NCBI GenBank assembly: GCA_964437215.1
Contig: CAYTFZ010000012.1
Coordinates: 1 to 45,846, forward strand
DNA length: 45,846 nt
From: JAAYAN01 sp964437215
Lineage (GTDB): Bacteria; Bacteroidota; Ignavibacteria; Ignavibacteriales; Melioribacteraceae
Direction: 5' to 3'
The notes beneath the pieces are model-generated. The model did not search any database, had not been told where the DNA came from, and saw only the letters and a list, made by a program, of their open reading frames with translations. Shown here in pieces: positions 26,201 to 35,086 of the stretch (positions are counted from its first letter, which is position 1; the number at the start of each line of letters is the position of its first letter). The position numbers and the translations under genes were made by a program.

Positions 26201-27693
26201 TAAGCACATTCGGTAATTCAATACCAAATATAAAAGATCAGCGAGGAATTGTTACTGGGGAAGTATATATTGGCGGAACTGCATTTAATCCTGAATTCAG
26301 CGGAAATATAAATGTGAGAGGAGGAGAATTTCGCGCAAGTCTTAATAATTTAATATATTCTTACGAGGCTGATCTTGGTTTCCGCAATAACGATTTAGTA
26401 ATAAATAATTTGAAAGTGCAAAACCTTGAGGGTTCGCTGAGGAAAGGTACAATAAACGGAAACGGCATAATCGAGTTTAACGATTTCCAGGTATCTCTTG
26501 TAAATTTGGATATGAAAGGAGATATCGCACTTCTTGGAAAAACATCCAAATCAACTAATCCTTTCCTTTACGGGGATCTGTTTATTGAAACAAATGGCGA
26601 TTTGAATTATAGGTACGAACAAGGAAAATCATCGGTAAAGGGCTCGGTGGACTTGGTTGAAACAGATCTTGTTTTTGCAACCGAAGAAGCAAATTTCAGT
26701 AATACAGGCAAAGGAATTGTTTATGAATTTGCAGTCGATTCAACAAAAATTGATTACGAGCAATTGAAGTTTAACAGACTTGTATCTGTTCAAGGAAAGA
26801 GTAAAAGCGGTAAAAAGAACGGCAGCGCGGATTCTGAAATAAATTATGATCTTGAATTAAAAATAGAGAATAATGCAAAAATAGTTTTTGTTTTTTCGGC
26901 TGTTGCAAACCAAAAACTTGTTGTGGAAGCAGCAGGAAATCTTAAATATGTTACGGAAAACGGATTAACCAGAGCGCAGGGTTCGTTTGTTTTATTGGAC
27001 GGTTCGTATCTCGATTTCTTTAAAAAATTTGATGCTGCTGGAAAAATCCGTTTCGAATCCTCACTTATTGATCCGTTTCTGGATGTTACCGCGACTTATT
27101 TAAGCGATTGGGAGGATAAATCGCAAAGTACTCCTGTAACTACGCCTGTGGCTGTTAAAATGAGACTTGAAGGATTAAACAGCCAGATAGGCAGACTTAT
27201 AGTTGAAAATCCTCATAATCTAAAGATTTACATAGGGGAGAACAACATTTCATCGAATACGCCCGACAACAGATATGATATGAGTAATATTCTCACATTT
27301 ATTCTTATTGGAAGTCTGCCCGATCCTAACACAGGACAGTTATCGGCAAGCGACAGAAATCTTTTGGGAAATTTCAGCAATACTGCTACTTCATTTTTGG
27401 GTCCCATTTTAACAAATGTGTTAAATTCTGCGGGAGTTAATGCAATAAGCAATATTCAGATAGAAAAAACATATGAAGGGACAAGATTTAATATTGCAGG
27501 AAGATATAAAAAATTCCGTTACAGTCTTGGTGGAACAGCAGAAATGTTTAATCCGGAAAATGCAGATATAAAAGTTGAATACATTTTTAATCCTAACTTT
27601 TCTAGTAGTTTACATAGAAAAAGACCCGTAAATTCGTTAGGCTCAAACGAATCGATGGTTGAATTTGGCTTAAAATTTAAGGTGGAGTTTTAA
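23203..27693 (+). CDS. tamB: TamB/DUF490-family translocation and assembly module protein
   Basis: Very long AsmA-like bridge protein, 1,496 residues, anchored in the inner membrane and spanning the periplasm as a beta-taco groove. TamB works with TamA or BamA in outer-membrane protein assembly and in phospholipid traffic. A cytoplasmic basic start and one transmembrane helix (about 17-38) are followed by the AsmA-type beginning (GTLSIGAIEGSIFSSLSIKDI) and many beta-repeats. The C-terminal DUF490 domain has YIGENNISSNTPDNRYDMS, FILIGSLPDPNTG, NILTFIL, a Gly-rich barrel-like end and a final Phe. The start is GTG at 23203, overlapping hldC. No tamA is present here, and bamA lies in the same block, so BamA is the likely outer-membrane partner. 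Confidence 0.9.
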   Translation: MDKEQKNKPKRTLFHKVVNVFISFFIFLIVLILIFIGVSQTKFFRDYLRDQIVSIANESINGTLSIGAIEGSIFSSLSIKDISIETEGDTLAKIKSVDIETSFLEIFFRKIYFRKIALNSPQLKLIQYENGNWNLDNLITPKEEEETDSSRFPFIIQVNKLQIQDMYFLRKAYKYKNSSETYTTINPEDLEIKNFNIDVKAAIDNKNSVYLLHLDNLAFTPNLKSFNLKKFSADFHITNDFTEINDFTFITDSSDINLSLRLDSVNFLENPDIAQLKEYPVSLELNVNNFNFDDLTSYVEGTSLLKGNSSLYLNASGKFGNIEIKRLVLDFLKTHLEVSGNIKNLDHPENLVIDAYISNSQISTSNAQYLLHNIELPFRRDLLVENIEASFQGKPTNFKSFFNAEAEGGSLNINAEMNLDVNPMSYKITAESENLNISSVSGINTNLNSIINVQGKGTSPEDLDSDFMVLIDRSTIEGILVDSLKFDMAARNKIIEILSSFKIENSSNKLQALFDFADDSSTAFNASLKSKDLNISEIIDDTSKPTSLNFLLSASGKNLNVDKMNAEMKLKIDSSDFIGKNINESEMELKLSSNPNGERRIEFSSPIIDMNVFGSFSINEAIELIQYESSVITEIIQKKVDELNPISMVSDTTAADSKNETAEEIPEIVKKEMEIEYDFTLKDLSLVALFIGSGKFDVSGKGEGKIANSGNSFSVNNQLDIDHMFNVTDENVLYLSNFETSLNFIRDNTTRDFDNLFGSVSLTGTRAFSNVVLDDLNADLIFNQSKLFFNISGIVDTALNAETEGILEMTKGKQLIKFSGLSLDFKGINWTSRDTIEAAFTPQDFTITNFNLHHELSQLYAAGYLDSLGNQNFVLKANGLEGKTINRYIPGFEYSDIDYDMNFQAEIAGSFEQPLMNLSIDVNKIKYENINLGYLLCNISYEKEMLYSRISFIDSTYNTGNPTLSLSGIVPVNLSFTPVEERFSEDKNLDLKIRSKDFNLSTFGNSIPNIKDQRGIVTGEVYIGGTAFNPEFSGNINVRGGEFRASLNNLIYSYEADLGFRNNDLVINNLKVQNLEGSLRKGTINGNGIIEFNDFQVSLVNLDMKGDIALLGKTSKSTNPFLYGDLFIETNGDLNYRYEQGKSSVKGSVDLVETDLVFATEEANFSNTGKGIVYEFAVDSTKIDYEQLKFNRLVSVQGKSKSGKKNGSADSEINYDLELKIENNAKIVFVFSAVANQKLVVEAAGNLKYVTENGLTRAQGSFVLLDGSYLDFFKKFDAAGKIRFESSLIDPFLDVTATYLSDWEDKSQSTPVTTPVAVKMRLEGLNSQIGRLIVENPHNLKIYIGENNISSNTPDNRYDMSNILTFILIGSLPDPNTGQLSASDRNLLGNFSNTATSFLGPILTNVLNSAGVNAISNIQIEKTYEGTRFNIAGRYKKFRYSLGGTAEMFNPENADIKVEYIFNPNFSSSLHRKRPVNSLGSNESMVEFGLKFKVEF

Positions 27694-29789
27694 TGAAAAA
27701 GAAAATCAAAGCTTTTTTTAAAAACAATTCTTCGGTTAAAATTAAATCAAAAGAACTTGCAGAAAAACTAAAAATTAAATCGTTAAGCGATTATGAGAGT
27801 ATGAAGCATTTTCTTCATCAACTGGAAAAAGAAGGATTTATTGTTAAAATAGGTAAAAGATACAGTTATTGTAAACTTGGCAGCGGGAGAATAACCGGAA
27901 CTCTTAATTTAATAAAGGACGGAAGTTACGGTTTTGTAATTTGCGACGATAAAGACCAAAACGATATTTTTATTGCTCAGCGAAATTTAGGAACTGCCAT
28001 TGAAGGCGATAAAGTTGAAATAAATCTGCTTGCCAAACAAAAAGGCAAAAGTTTGGAAGGCGAAATAATAAGTGTCCTTTCGCGGCAAAAAAATGAATTC
28101 ATCGGCACCCTAAAAAAAACACGTTCATTTTATTTTGTAAAGCCAAATCTGGGCGAATTTCATAGGGATATTTATATTTCTGAAAAATATCTTAACGGAG
28201 CTATGCCGGGTGATAAAGTGGTTGTTAATTCCTTCGAATGGAATTCTTTACAGCAGAATCCGGAAGGAAAGATTAAAGAAATATTAGGCAAAGCGGGTTC
28301 ATACCAGACAGAAATTGCTTCCATTGCGCGCGAATTCGAGCTGCCATATAAATTTCCCGATGAGGTTATTGCGGAAGCAGAAAAAATTCCGCTTGAAATA
28401 CCTGATATCGAAATTAAAAAAAGACTGGATTACAGACAGAAACCGGTATTCACTATTGACCCGGAAGATGCAAAGGATTTTGACGATGCCGTTTCGATTG
28501 AAAAACTTGATAACGGTAATTTCAATATTGGAATTCATATTGCTGACGTAAGCCACTATATTTCAAATGACTCGGCTTTGTACCGCGAAGCTTTACTGAG
28601 AGGAAACAGCGTTTATTTTGTTGGCAAAGTAATACCTATGCTGCCCGAAAGGCTTTCAAACAATATCTGCTCGCTTGTTCCTAATGAAGACAGACTCACA
28701 TTTTCGGTTGTTGCGGAAATTACGCCCAGAGGAAAAGTAGAAAAATACATAATTTCGAAATCTGTTATTAATAGTAAACGCCGTTTCACTTACGAAGAAG
28801 CGCAAGAAATAATGGATACCCAAAAAGGCGATTTTAGCGGCGAGCTTTTACAGCTGAATAAAATTGCAAAAATTCTTCGGGATAAAAGAATGAAAGCCGG
28901 AAGTATAAATTTTAATACCCCGGAAGTAAAATTTGAACTTGATGCTAATGGAATTCCGTTAAATGTAAAAATAAAAAAATTACTCGAAGCAAATAATCTG
29001 ATAGAAGAATATATGCTGCTTGCAAATCAAATTGTTGCAAAACATATTAACCTCCCGTCCGAAGGAATTTTCCCGTTTGTTTACCGGGTTCACGATCTTC
29101 CGGATACCGAAAAAATAGGCGAGTTTGCATTATTCGTAAAATCATTAGGTTATTCATTCGATCCTGCTGCAGCAAATAAATCGATGCAATTCCAGATTTT
29201 ATTCGATTCGGTTAAAGGAAAAGAAGAAGAAGCTATAATAAATGAAGTTGCTATCCGATCAATGGCAAAAGCTGTTTATTCAACACAAAATATAGGGCAT
29301 TACGGACTTGGGTTCCGATATTATGCGCACTTTACATCTCCAATACGCCGTTTTGCCGATTTAGCTGTACATAAACTTTTATTCGATTTTATTAAGAAAA
29401 AAAAGCCATTTGCCGATGAAAGCAAACTCGAAAAAATTTCATCGTATATTTCGGCTCAGGAACGAAAAGCTGTAAATGCCGAAAGATATTCTGTTAAGTT
29501 AAAGCAGCTTGAATATCTGCAAGATAAAACCGGTTACGAATTTTTAGGAGTTATTTCCGGTGTTACCAACTTTGGATTTTTTGTTCAGCTTAATCATAGT
29601 CTGGCAGAGGGGTTGATTAGGCTTTCGGATCTTGATGATGATTATTATATTTATGACGAAAAAAAATATTCGCTTATAGGAAAAAGAACGAAAAAAGTTT
29701 TCCGGCTGGGCGATAAAGTAAATGTAAAAATTGCACGTGTAGATGCCGAAAAAATGGAAATCGACTTCATTTTATTGGAAAAACTCTAA
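27693..29789 (+). CDS. rnr: Ribonuclease R
   Basis: RNase II-family 3'-5' exoribonuclease that degrades structured RNA in the cytoplasm. It is 698 residues: an N-terminal helix-turn-helix-like region (SKELAEKLKIKSLSDYESM), cold-shock/OB domains with GSYGFVICDD, the RNB catalytic domain with DPEDAKDFDDAVS (Asp256, Asp262, Asp264, Asp265, the Mg site), HYGLGFRYYAHFTSPIRRF, and a C-terminal S1 domain (FLGVISGVTNFGFFVQL). It lacks the long Lys-rich tail of E. coli RNase R. The ATG at 27693 shares one base with the tamB stop (TAATG). Confidence 0.96.
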   Translation: MKKKIKAFFKNNSSVKIKSKELAEKLKIKSLSDYESMKHFLHQLEKEGFIVKIGKRYSYCKLGSGRITGTLNLIKDGSYGFVICDDKDQNDIFIAQRNLGTAIEGDKVEINLLAKQKGKSLEGEIISVLSRQKNEFIGTLKKTRSFYFVKPNLGEFHRDIYISEKYLNGAMPGDKVVVNSFEWNSLQQNPEGKIKEILGKAGSYQTEIASIAREFELPYKFPDEVIAEAEKIPLEIPDIEIKKRLDYRQKPVFTIDPEDAKDFDDAVSIEKLDNGNFNIGIHIADVSHYISNDSALYREALLRGNSVYFVGKVIPMLPERLSNNICSLVPNEDRLTFSVVAEITPRGKVEKYIISKSVINSKRRFTYEEAQEIMDTQKGDFSGELLQLNKIAKILRDKRMKAGSINFNTPEVKFELDANGIPLNVKIKKLLEANNLIEEYMLLANQIVAKHINLPSEGIFPFVYRVHDLPDTEKIGEFALFVKSLGYSFDPAAANKSMQFQILFDSVKGKEEEAIINEVAIRSMAKAVYSTQNIGHYGLGFRYYAHFTSPIRRFADLAVHKLLFDFIKKKKPFADESKLEKISSYISAQERKAVNAERYSVKLKQLEYLQDKTGYEFLGVISGVTNFGFFVQLNHSLAEGLIRLSDLDDDYYIYDEKKYSLIGKRTKKVFRLGDKVNVKIARVDAEKMEIDFILLEKL

Positions 29790-29802
29790 TGAAGGTTTAT
29801 TT

Positions 29803-32800
29803 ATGAAGAAGCTATTTTTAATCTTTTTATTTTTTGGTCTGTCAATGCAAAGTGTTTTCAGCCAGTTTGGTCAGAATAAAGTTCAGTATAAAGTATTCGA
29901 TTGGTATTATATCCAGACTAAACATTTTGATATATATTTTACCGAAAATTCAAATACAATTACAGAATTTACTGCTAAAGCAGCCGAAGAAGCTTTAACC
30001 AATATCGAAAACGAACTGAATTATAAATTAAATAACAGGCTTAGTCTGGTTGTTTATAATTCGCATAATGATTTCCAGGAAACAAATACTACCGATTCCT
30101 ACCTGAGCCGCGGAATTGGAGGATTTACCGAACCTTTTAAAAACAGAATTGTATTTCCTTTTGAAGGAAATTATAAAAAATTCAGACATGTTATTCATCA
30201 CGAATTAGTTCACGGTGTAATGCGCGATATGCTTTACGGCGGAACAGTGCAGAACATTGTTTCTAAAGGAATTACACTTGATTTGCCGCAATGGTATCAC
30301 GAAGGAATGGCAGAGTATATTTCATCGGGATGGGAAACAAATACCGATATGTTTATCCGCGATGCTATTATTAACGATTATTTACCGGATGTCGAAGCGT
30401 TAACCGGTTATTTCGGTTACAGAGGCGGACAGGCAGTGATGAAATTTATTGCTGAAAAATACGGCGAAGGCAAAATAGGAGAAATTCTTTCGAAAGCCAA
30501 AGGATTAAACAATTTAAATGAGGCTGTAAAAGCTTCGCTTGGAATATCTTTAAAGGAATTAAACGAAAAATGGAAAAAAGAACTAAAAATAACTTTTTGG
30601 CCGGATATTGCCAAAAGGGATGACCCCGATGTTTTTGCCAAACGGCTAACAAATAATAAAGAGGATGGCGGCTTTTATAACTCGAGTCCGGCAATTTCAC
30701 CGCAGGGAGATAAAATTGCATTCATATCCGACAGAGATGTGTTTTTTAATATTTACATAATGGATGCCTTCGACGGAAAAATTATTAAAGAAATTGTTGA
30801 AACCGGAAGAACAAATGATTTTGAAGAACTGAATGTTTTAACACCTGCAATTACTTGGGCGCCGGATAATAAAAAAATTGCTTTTTCCATTAAATCCGGC
30901 GGTTACGATGTAATTTATATTGTAGATACCGAAGATGAAGAAAAAGAAATTCTGCCTGTACAATTAGAAGGTATTTCATCGGTAAGCTGGTCACCCGACG
31001 GAAAATATATAGCTTTTGTGGGGCATTCACAGCATCAATCGGATATTTATATTTATAACCTGCACCAAAAAGAATTGCTTAATATTACAAACGATTTATA
31101 TTCCGAAACTGACCCGTCTTGGTCTTGGGACGGTCAGAATATTTTTTATGCATCTGATAATGAAGAATCTTTCGGTCCGGATAGAATTATAGAAGAAAAT
31201 GTAAATGAAATTAAAATCAGCGAAACAGATATTTTCAGCGTAAATATAGAAACCAGAATTATTACCCGCTATACCGATAATAAATACAGCGATGAATCTT
31301 CTCCTGTTTTATCGCCCGATGGCAAATATCTGTTTTTTATTTCAGATATCAATGGAATCAGTAACATTTATAAAAAAGAAATTGATCTTAATGAGGGTTT
31401 TTACGATTATTCATCTGACTATACTGTCCCTATAACAAATTCTCTTAACGGGTTAAATCAGCTTTCTATTTCGAAAGACGGAAAAAAACTTGTCTTCAGT
31501 TCCTTATATAATTCAGGTTATAACATATTTTTAATTAACAATCCTTTAAATTTGAATATCCAAAAAGAAGAATTAGAGCCGACTTCTTATATGCAACAAT
31601 ACAAATTATATAAAGAAGAAGATGCTGCTAATCCGAATTTCCTTTCATTTAATTTCCGCGAAAATATTTATGACTATACCGATTCAGCAGGGGAAGCATA
31701 CGCAGATTCCGTACACGAAAATGGAAATAATATTTTTATTGGGAATTACGAAGAAAAAGATACTCTCTATTCGGTGCAAACCCAGGACTACCGCAATTAT
31801 GTTTTTGGGAAAGATATCCAAACAAATTCTACCGATTCACTGGAAAATATAAATCTATTTAATGAAAAACTTGACCGTAACGGAAATTTTCTGGTTCACA
31901 AATACAAAATAAATTTTTCTGCCGATTTAATTTATGCAAATGCCGGCTATAGCACTTTTTACGGTCTGCTTGGAACAACAGTAATGTCATTCAGTGATGT
32001 TCTGGGAAATCATAGGCTGATTGGAATTACAAGTATGCAGATTGATCTTAAAAACAGCGATTACGGGATTGCCTACCAATATCTTCCTAAAAAAATAGAT
32101 TTGGGATTTGAAGCTTTCCACACTGCAAGATTTGTATATCTCTCAGGAATCAGGGATTCCGAATTGCATCGTTTCCGCAATGTAGGATTTGTTGCCTCGG
32201 CAAGTTATCCTACAAGCAGATTTTACAGATGGGATGCAAGCATTGGTATGTTAAACCTTACATCCGACAATTTAGATAACCCTTTTTCAAAAACAGAAAA
32301 AGTAACTTATTTTATCCCGTCAATAAGTTTTGTACACGATAATACGCTTTATGGTTATATTTCTCCTATCGAAGGAACGCGTTACAACCTTACTTTGTTC
32401 GGAAATCCGGGACTTAACGGAAAGAGAAGAAGTTTTTATTCTATGAATTGGGATTACAGAAAATATTTCAGATTTTTATACGACAATTCATTTGTATTCC
32501 GCATTTCGGGGGGCTATTCCGGAGGTGCAAACCCACAAAGGTATTTTCTCGGGGGAACGGATAATTGGATAAACAGGAAATTTGCTACAGGCGAAATTCC
32601 GCTTAGCAATGCATCCGATTTTGCGTTTTTAAGTCCTGCCCTGCCGATGCGCGGTTACGATTATGCTGAAAGAATAGGAACTAAATATTCATTAATGAAT
32701 CTTGAATTAAGAATGCCTTTGCTAAGATATTTATTTAACAATCCGTTTCCGCTTTTAGGACAAAGCATTCTCAATACAATCTTTATAGATGCAGGTTCTG

Positions 32801-33003
32801 CCTGGGATAATAATAAAAAACTGCAGTTTTTTGAAAAAAATGAAAATGGTAAATTAATAACTAAAGATTTACTACTGGGAACAGGAGTCGGGGCAAGACT
32901 ATATTTGCTTTACTTCCTAGTAAGATTTGATGTTGCATGGTCATTTGATATGAACAAATTTTCCAGACCGAAATACTATTTTTCTTTAGGAACAGATTTT
33001 TAA
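29803..33003 (+). CDS. Exported metallopeptidase / TolB-like propeller / outer-membrane barrel protein
   Basis: A 1,066-residue protein that appears to combine three domains. After a signal peptide (MKKLFLIFLFFGLSMQSVFSQ), residues ~30-270 form a gluzincin peptidase: His133-Glu134-x-x-His137 in HHELVHGVM, and YHEGMAEYIS with Glu167 as the likely third zinc ligand. Residues ~285-610 contain WD40/PD40-type blades (SPQGDKIAFISDRD, WSPDGKYIAFVGHS, LSPDGKYLFFISD). Residues ~700-1066 look like a beta-barrel resembling Omp85/surface-antigen barrels (DLGFEAFHTARFVY, FLGGTDNWIN, PLPMRGYDY-like LPMRGYDYAE), ending in Phe. The ATG at 29803 is chosen over an upstream in-frame ATG at 29743 because it begins the signal peptide and has AAGG upstream. 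It closes the envelope block and is followed by a terminator. The substrate is unknown. Confidence 0.8.
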   Translation: MKKLFLIFLFFGLSMQSVFSQFGQNKVQYKVFDWYYIQTKHFDIYFTENSNTITEFTAKAAEEALTNIENELNYKLNNRLSLVVYNSHNDFQETNTTDSYLSRGIGGFTEPFKNRIVFPFEGNYKKFRHVIHHELVHGVMRDMLYGGTVQNIVSKGITLDLPQWYHEGMAEYISSGWETNTDMFIRDAIINDYLPDVEALTGYFGYRGGQAVMKFIAEKYGEGKIGEILSKAKGLNNLNEAVKASLGISLKELNEKWKKELKITFWPDIAKRDDPDVFAKRLTNNKEDGGFYNSSPAISPQGDKIAFISDRDVFFNIYIMDAFDGKIIKEIVETGRTNDFEELNVLTPAITWAPDNKKIAFSIKSGGYDVIYIVDTEDEEKEILPVQLEGISSVSWSPDGKYIAFVGHSQHQSDIYIYNLHQKELLNITNDLYSETDPSWSWDGQNIFYASDNEESFGPDRIIEENVNEIKISETDIFSVNIETRIITRYTDNKYSDESSPVLSPDGKYLFFISDINGISNIYKKEIDLNEGFYDYSSDYTVPITNSLNGLNQLSISKDGKKLVFSSLYNSGYNIFLINNPLNLNIQKEELEPTSYMQQYKLYKEEDAANPNFLSFNFRENIYDYTDSAGEAYADSVHENGNNIFIGNYEEKDTLYSVQTQDYRNYVFGKDIQTNSTDSLENINLFNEKLDRNGNFLVHKYKINFSADLIYANAGYSTFYGLLGTTVMSFSDVLGNHRLIGITSMQIDLKNSDYGIAYQYLPKKIDLGFEAFHTARFVYLSGIRDSELHRFRNVGFVASASYPTSRFYRWDASIGMLNLTSDNLDNPFSKTEKVTYFIPSISFVHDNTLYGYISPIEGTRYNLTLFGNPGLNGKRRSFYSMNWDYRKYFRFLYDNSFVFRISGGYSGGANPQRYFLGGTDNWINRKFATGEIPLSNASDFAFLSPALPMRGYDYAERIGTKYSLMNLELRMPLLRYLFNNPFPLLGQSILNTIFIDAGSAWDNNKKLQFFEKNENGKLITKDLLLGTGVGARLYLLYFLVRFDVAWSFDMNKFSRPKYYFSLGTDF

Positions 33004-33007
33004 AGAA

Positions 33008-33035
33008 AAAAGCCCTTAGAGGGCTTTTAATTTTT
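33008..33035. terminator. Bidirectional intrinsic terminator
   Basis: AAAAGCCCT (33008-33016), loop TAG, AGGGCTTTT (33020-33028), then AATTTTTTT. It sits between convergent genes and works on either strand: A-tract before, T-tract after. It ends the envelope block and the minus-strand FmdB gene. Confidence 0.9.
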
Positions 33036-33236
33036 TTATTCTTTCTTTTTTGCTTGGTTCTTATAATCGGTTTGATAAAATCCGGTACCTTTAAAAATTG
33101 GTCCGGCGCCAGCACCGATAAGCCTTTTCAAAGTTCCCTTGCATTTAGGACATTCTGTTAAAGGATTATCGGTAATCTTTTGGAATTCCTCAAATTGATA
33201 ATTACAAACCATACACTTATAATCATAAGTTGGCAT
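33036..33236 (-). CDS. FmdB-family zinc ribbon protein
   Basis: Small putative regulatory zinc-ribbon protein, 66 residues from the second of two adjacent ATGs. That start gives the family N-terminus MPTYDYKC and sits 5 nt after GGAG, a better spacing than the first ATG. Two CxxC pairs (Cys8, Cys11, Cys29, Cys32) make the zinc site, followed by LKRLIGAGAGPIFKGTGFYQTDYK, quoted as key elements IGAGAGP and GTGFYQTDY, and a Lys-rich tail. FmdB proteins were named for regulation of amidase/formamidase genes, but most have no known function. It stands alone, convergent with the barrel protein gene. Confidence 0.93.
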   Translation of the reverse strand: MPTYDYKCMVCNYQFEEFQKITDNPLTECPKCKGTLKRLIGAGAGPIFKGTGFYQTDYKNQAKKKE

Positions 33237-33346
33237 CATTGCTCCACATCTTTTTCATTCAACTTGTAAAAATATGAGTTTTAATTAAAAAAATAAATAC
33301 TATTGCCTTAATATTTTATAAATTACGGACAAAAAAAAACAATCTT

Positions 33347-34015
33347 ATGCAAATATTCAAAATTGCCTCATTAATAATTGCAGGCACCTTATTTTTATCT
33401 GGATGTCTTAATTACGACCAGAATACTATAGTTAAGCCGGATGGTTCCGGTGAAATGTATCTTCATTGTTGGATTAAAGTTACAGAGCAGTACGATTCAG
33501 CTAGTTTAACAAAATTTGCTTTGTTCAATGAAGATTCTCTCCGTAATATTTTCACTTCGCGATTTACAGAAGTTGAAAAAATATATGTTTACAAGATGAA
33601 TCAGGACAGCGTATTTCATTCAAAAGTACAGTTGTCATTTACACATTTCGATTCTTTGGGGCTTGTAAGAGGATTTAAAAATTTTAATTTTTCTTTTTCA
33701 AAAGGACCGGGAAATACAATTATTTTTTCACATGTTATTAATCCTTTTCCTAGTGTTTTTGGAATTGGTAAAGGTAATGAGGAAATATCTTATACATATT
33801 CTCTTCCAGGTGAAATTGTAAAACATAACGCAACCGGACGGAAAAAGAATAATCTTTATTGGAAATATAAAAGCAGCAATATTGAAAGATTTCAGACACT
33901 TACAGCAACTTACAGACCTTTTAAGCTTGAAGAAACTCCAAGGTGGATTTATTATTTAGCTTTAACGGTTCTCCTTATTGTTACAATTTTTCTATTGAGA
34001 AGCAAACGCCGATAA
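33347..34015 (+). CDS. Putative lipoprotein with C-terminal membrane anchor
   Basis: A 222-residue protein with a lipoprotein signal (IIAGTLFLSGC; acylated Cys20) followed by LNYDQNTIVKPDGSGEMYLH. The Cys-LxYD...v.pDGSG start resembles LppM/DUF3153-type lipoproteins, whose strand-rich domain is followed by a transmembrane helix. Here too a hydrophobic helix (about 199-216, WIYYLALTVLLIVTIFLL) and a basic tail RSKRR end the chain, placing most of the protein outside the cytoplasm. Function is unknown. It is a single gene, 93 nt before prs, which has its own promoter. The LppM resemblance is by eye only. Confidence 0.7.
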   Translation: MQIFKIASLIIAGTLFLSGCLNYDQNTIVKPDGSGEMYLHCWIKVTEQYDSASLTKFALFNEDSLRNIFTSRFTEVEKIYVYKMNQDSVFHSKVQLSFTHFDSLGLVRGFKNFNFSFSKGPGNTIIFSHVINPFPSVFGIGKGNEEISYTYSLPGEIVKHNATGRKKNNLYWKYKSSNIERFQTLTATYRPFKLEETPRWIYYLALTVLLIVTIFLLRSKRR

Positions 34016-34047
34016 ATCATTTAAATAATATATTAAAAATGTAATAA

Positions 34048-34079
34048 TTGACAAGGCAGATAGAATTCTGTATATTTTG
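34048..34079 (+). promoter_or_regulatory. prs promoter
   Basis: TTGACA (34048-34053), a 17-nt spacer, and TATATTTTG (34071-34079), 30 nt before the prs ATG. The geometry is identical to the lexA and uppS promoters in this window. Confidence 0.65.
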
Positions 34080-34108
34080 CATCTGTCTTTAAACGACTTT
34101 TAGATTTT

Positions 34109-35056
34109 ATGATTGACAAAAAACCAATAATTTTTTCCGGCAGATCAAATCCTGTTATTGCCCGAAAGATCAACGAATATCTTAATTTAATTCCCGGAGA
34201 AATTGAATTCCAGAATTTCAGCGATGGTGAAATATGGGTTAAGTATAAAGAAAATATCCGAGGAAGGGATGTCTTTTTAATACAATCTACTCCTCCTCCG
34301 TCGGATAATCTTATGGAATTACTGATAATGATTGATGCTGCAAGAAGATCATCAGCTAAAAGAATTACAGCTGTAATTCCATATTTCGGCTATGCCCGGC
34401 AAGACAGAAAAGACCAGCCGCGAGTTTCAATTACTGCTAAGCTGGTAACAAATTTAATTACAACTGCCGGTGCCGACAGAGTAATTGCAATGGATCTTCA
34501 CGCAGCCCAGCTGCAAGGTTTTTTTGATATACCGATGGACCATTTGTATGCTTCTCCTATTTTTACCGGTCTTTTTAAAGAAATAGAAAATGACCTTGTT
34601 GTTTGTTCACCTGATGTGGGCAGCATTAAATTAGCAAGATCGTATGCTAAACGTCTTCACGCAGGTATTGCCGTAATTGATAAAAGAAGACCCAAAGCCA
34701 ATGTTGTTGAAGTTATGAATGTGATTGGTGATATTGAAGGAAAAGACATACTGCTTGTTGATGATCTTATTGATACAGGGGGAACTTTTGTAAATGCTGT
34801 GAAAGCACTTAAAGAAAAAGGCGCTAATAAAATTTACGGAGCCGTTACGCACGCTTTATTTTCGGGTGATGCCGTAGAAAAAATTGAAAATTCGGAAGTT
34901 ACAAAATTGTATATCTCAGACAGTATTCCTCTGAAACCCGACTGTGAGTATAAAAAAATAGTACAAAAAACTGCCTCAGCAATACTAGCCGAAGCAATAA
35001 TAAGAACATACAGAAACGAATCAATTAGTTCGTTATTTGAAATAGATAAAGGATGA
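34109..35056 (+). CDS. prs: Ribose-phosphate pyrophosphokinase
   Basis: Makes PRPP from ribose 5-phosphate and ATP for nucleotide, histidine and tryptophan synthesis. At 315 residues it has class I bacterial length. Key parts are IIFSGRSNPVIARKI, FSDGEIWVKYKENIRGRDVF, the flexible catalytic region PYFGYARQDRKDQPR, MDLHAAQLQGFFDIP, the Lys/Arg loop VIDKRRPKANVVEV, and the PRPP loop VDDLIDTGGTFVNA. It is followed at 30 nt by rplY, then pth: a prs-rplY-pth order common in many bacteria. Confidence 0.97.
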   Translation: MIDKKPIIFSGRSNPVIARKINEYLNLIPGEIEFQNFSDGEIWVKYKENIRGRDVFLIQSTPPPSDNLMELLIMIDAARRSSAKRITAVIPYFGYARQDRKDQPRVSITAKLVTNLITTAGADRVIAMDLHAAQLQGFFDIPMDHLYASPIFTGLFKEIENDLVVCSPDVGSIKLARSYAKRLHAGIAVIDKRRPKANVVEVMNVIGDIEGKDILLVDDLIDTGGTFVNAVKALKEKGANKIYGAVTHALFSGDAVEKIENSEVTKLYISDSIPLKPDCEYKKIVQKTASAILAEAIIRTYRNESISSLFEIDKG

Positions 35057-35086
35057 TTTAAGAATTTATTTTGGAGAAAAGATAAA

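Noticed and set aside
29743..29802. Upstream start for the peptidase/barrel protein within rnr
   Set aside because: It overlaps the last codons of rnr in another frame and would bury the signal peptide; the ATG at 29803 has its own ribosome site.
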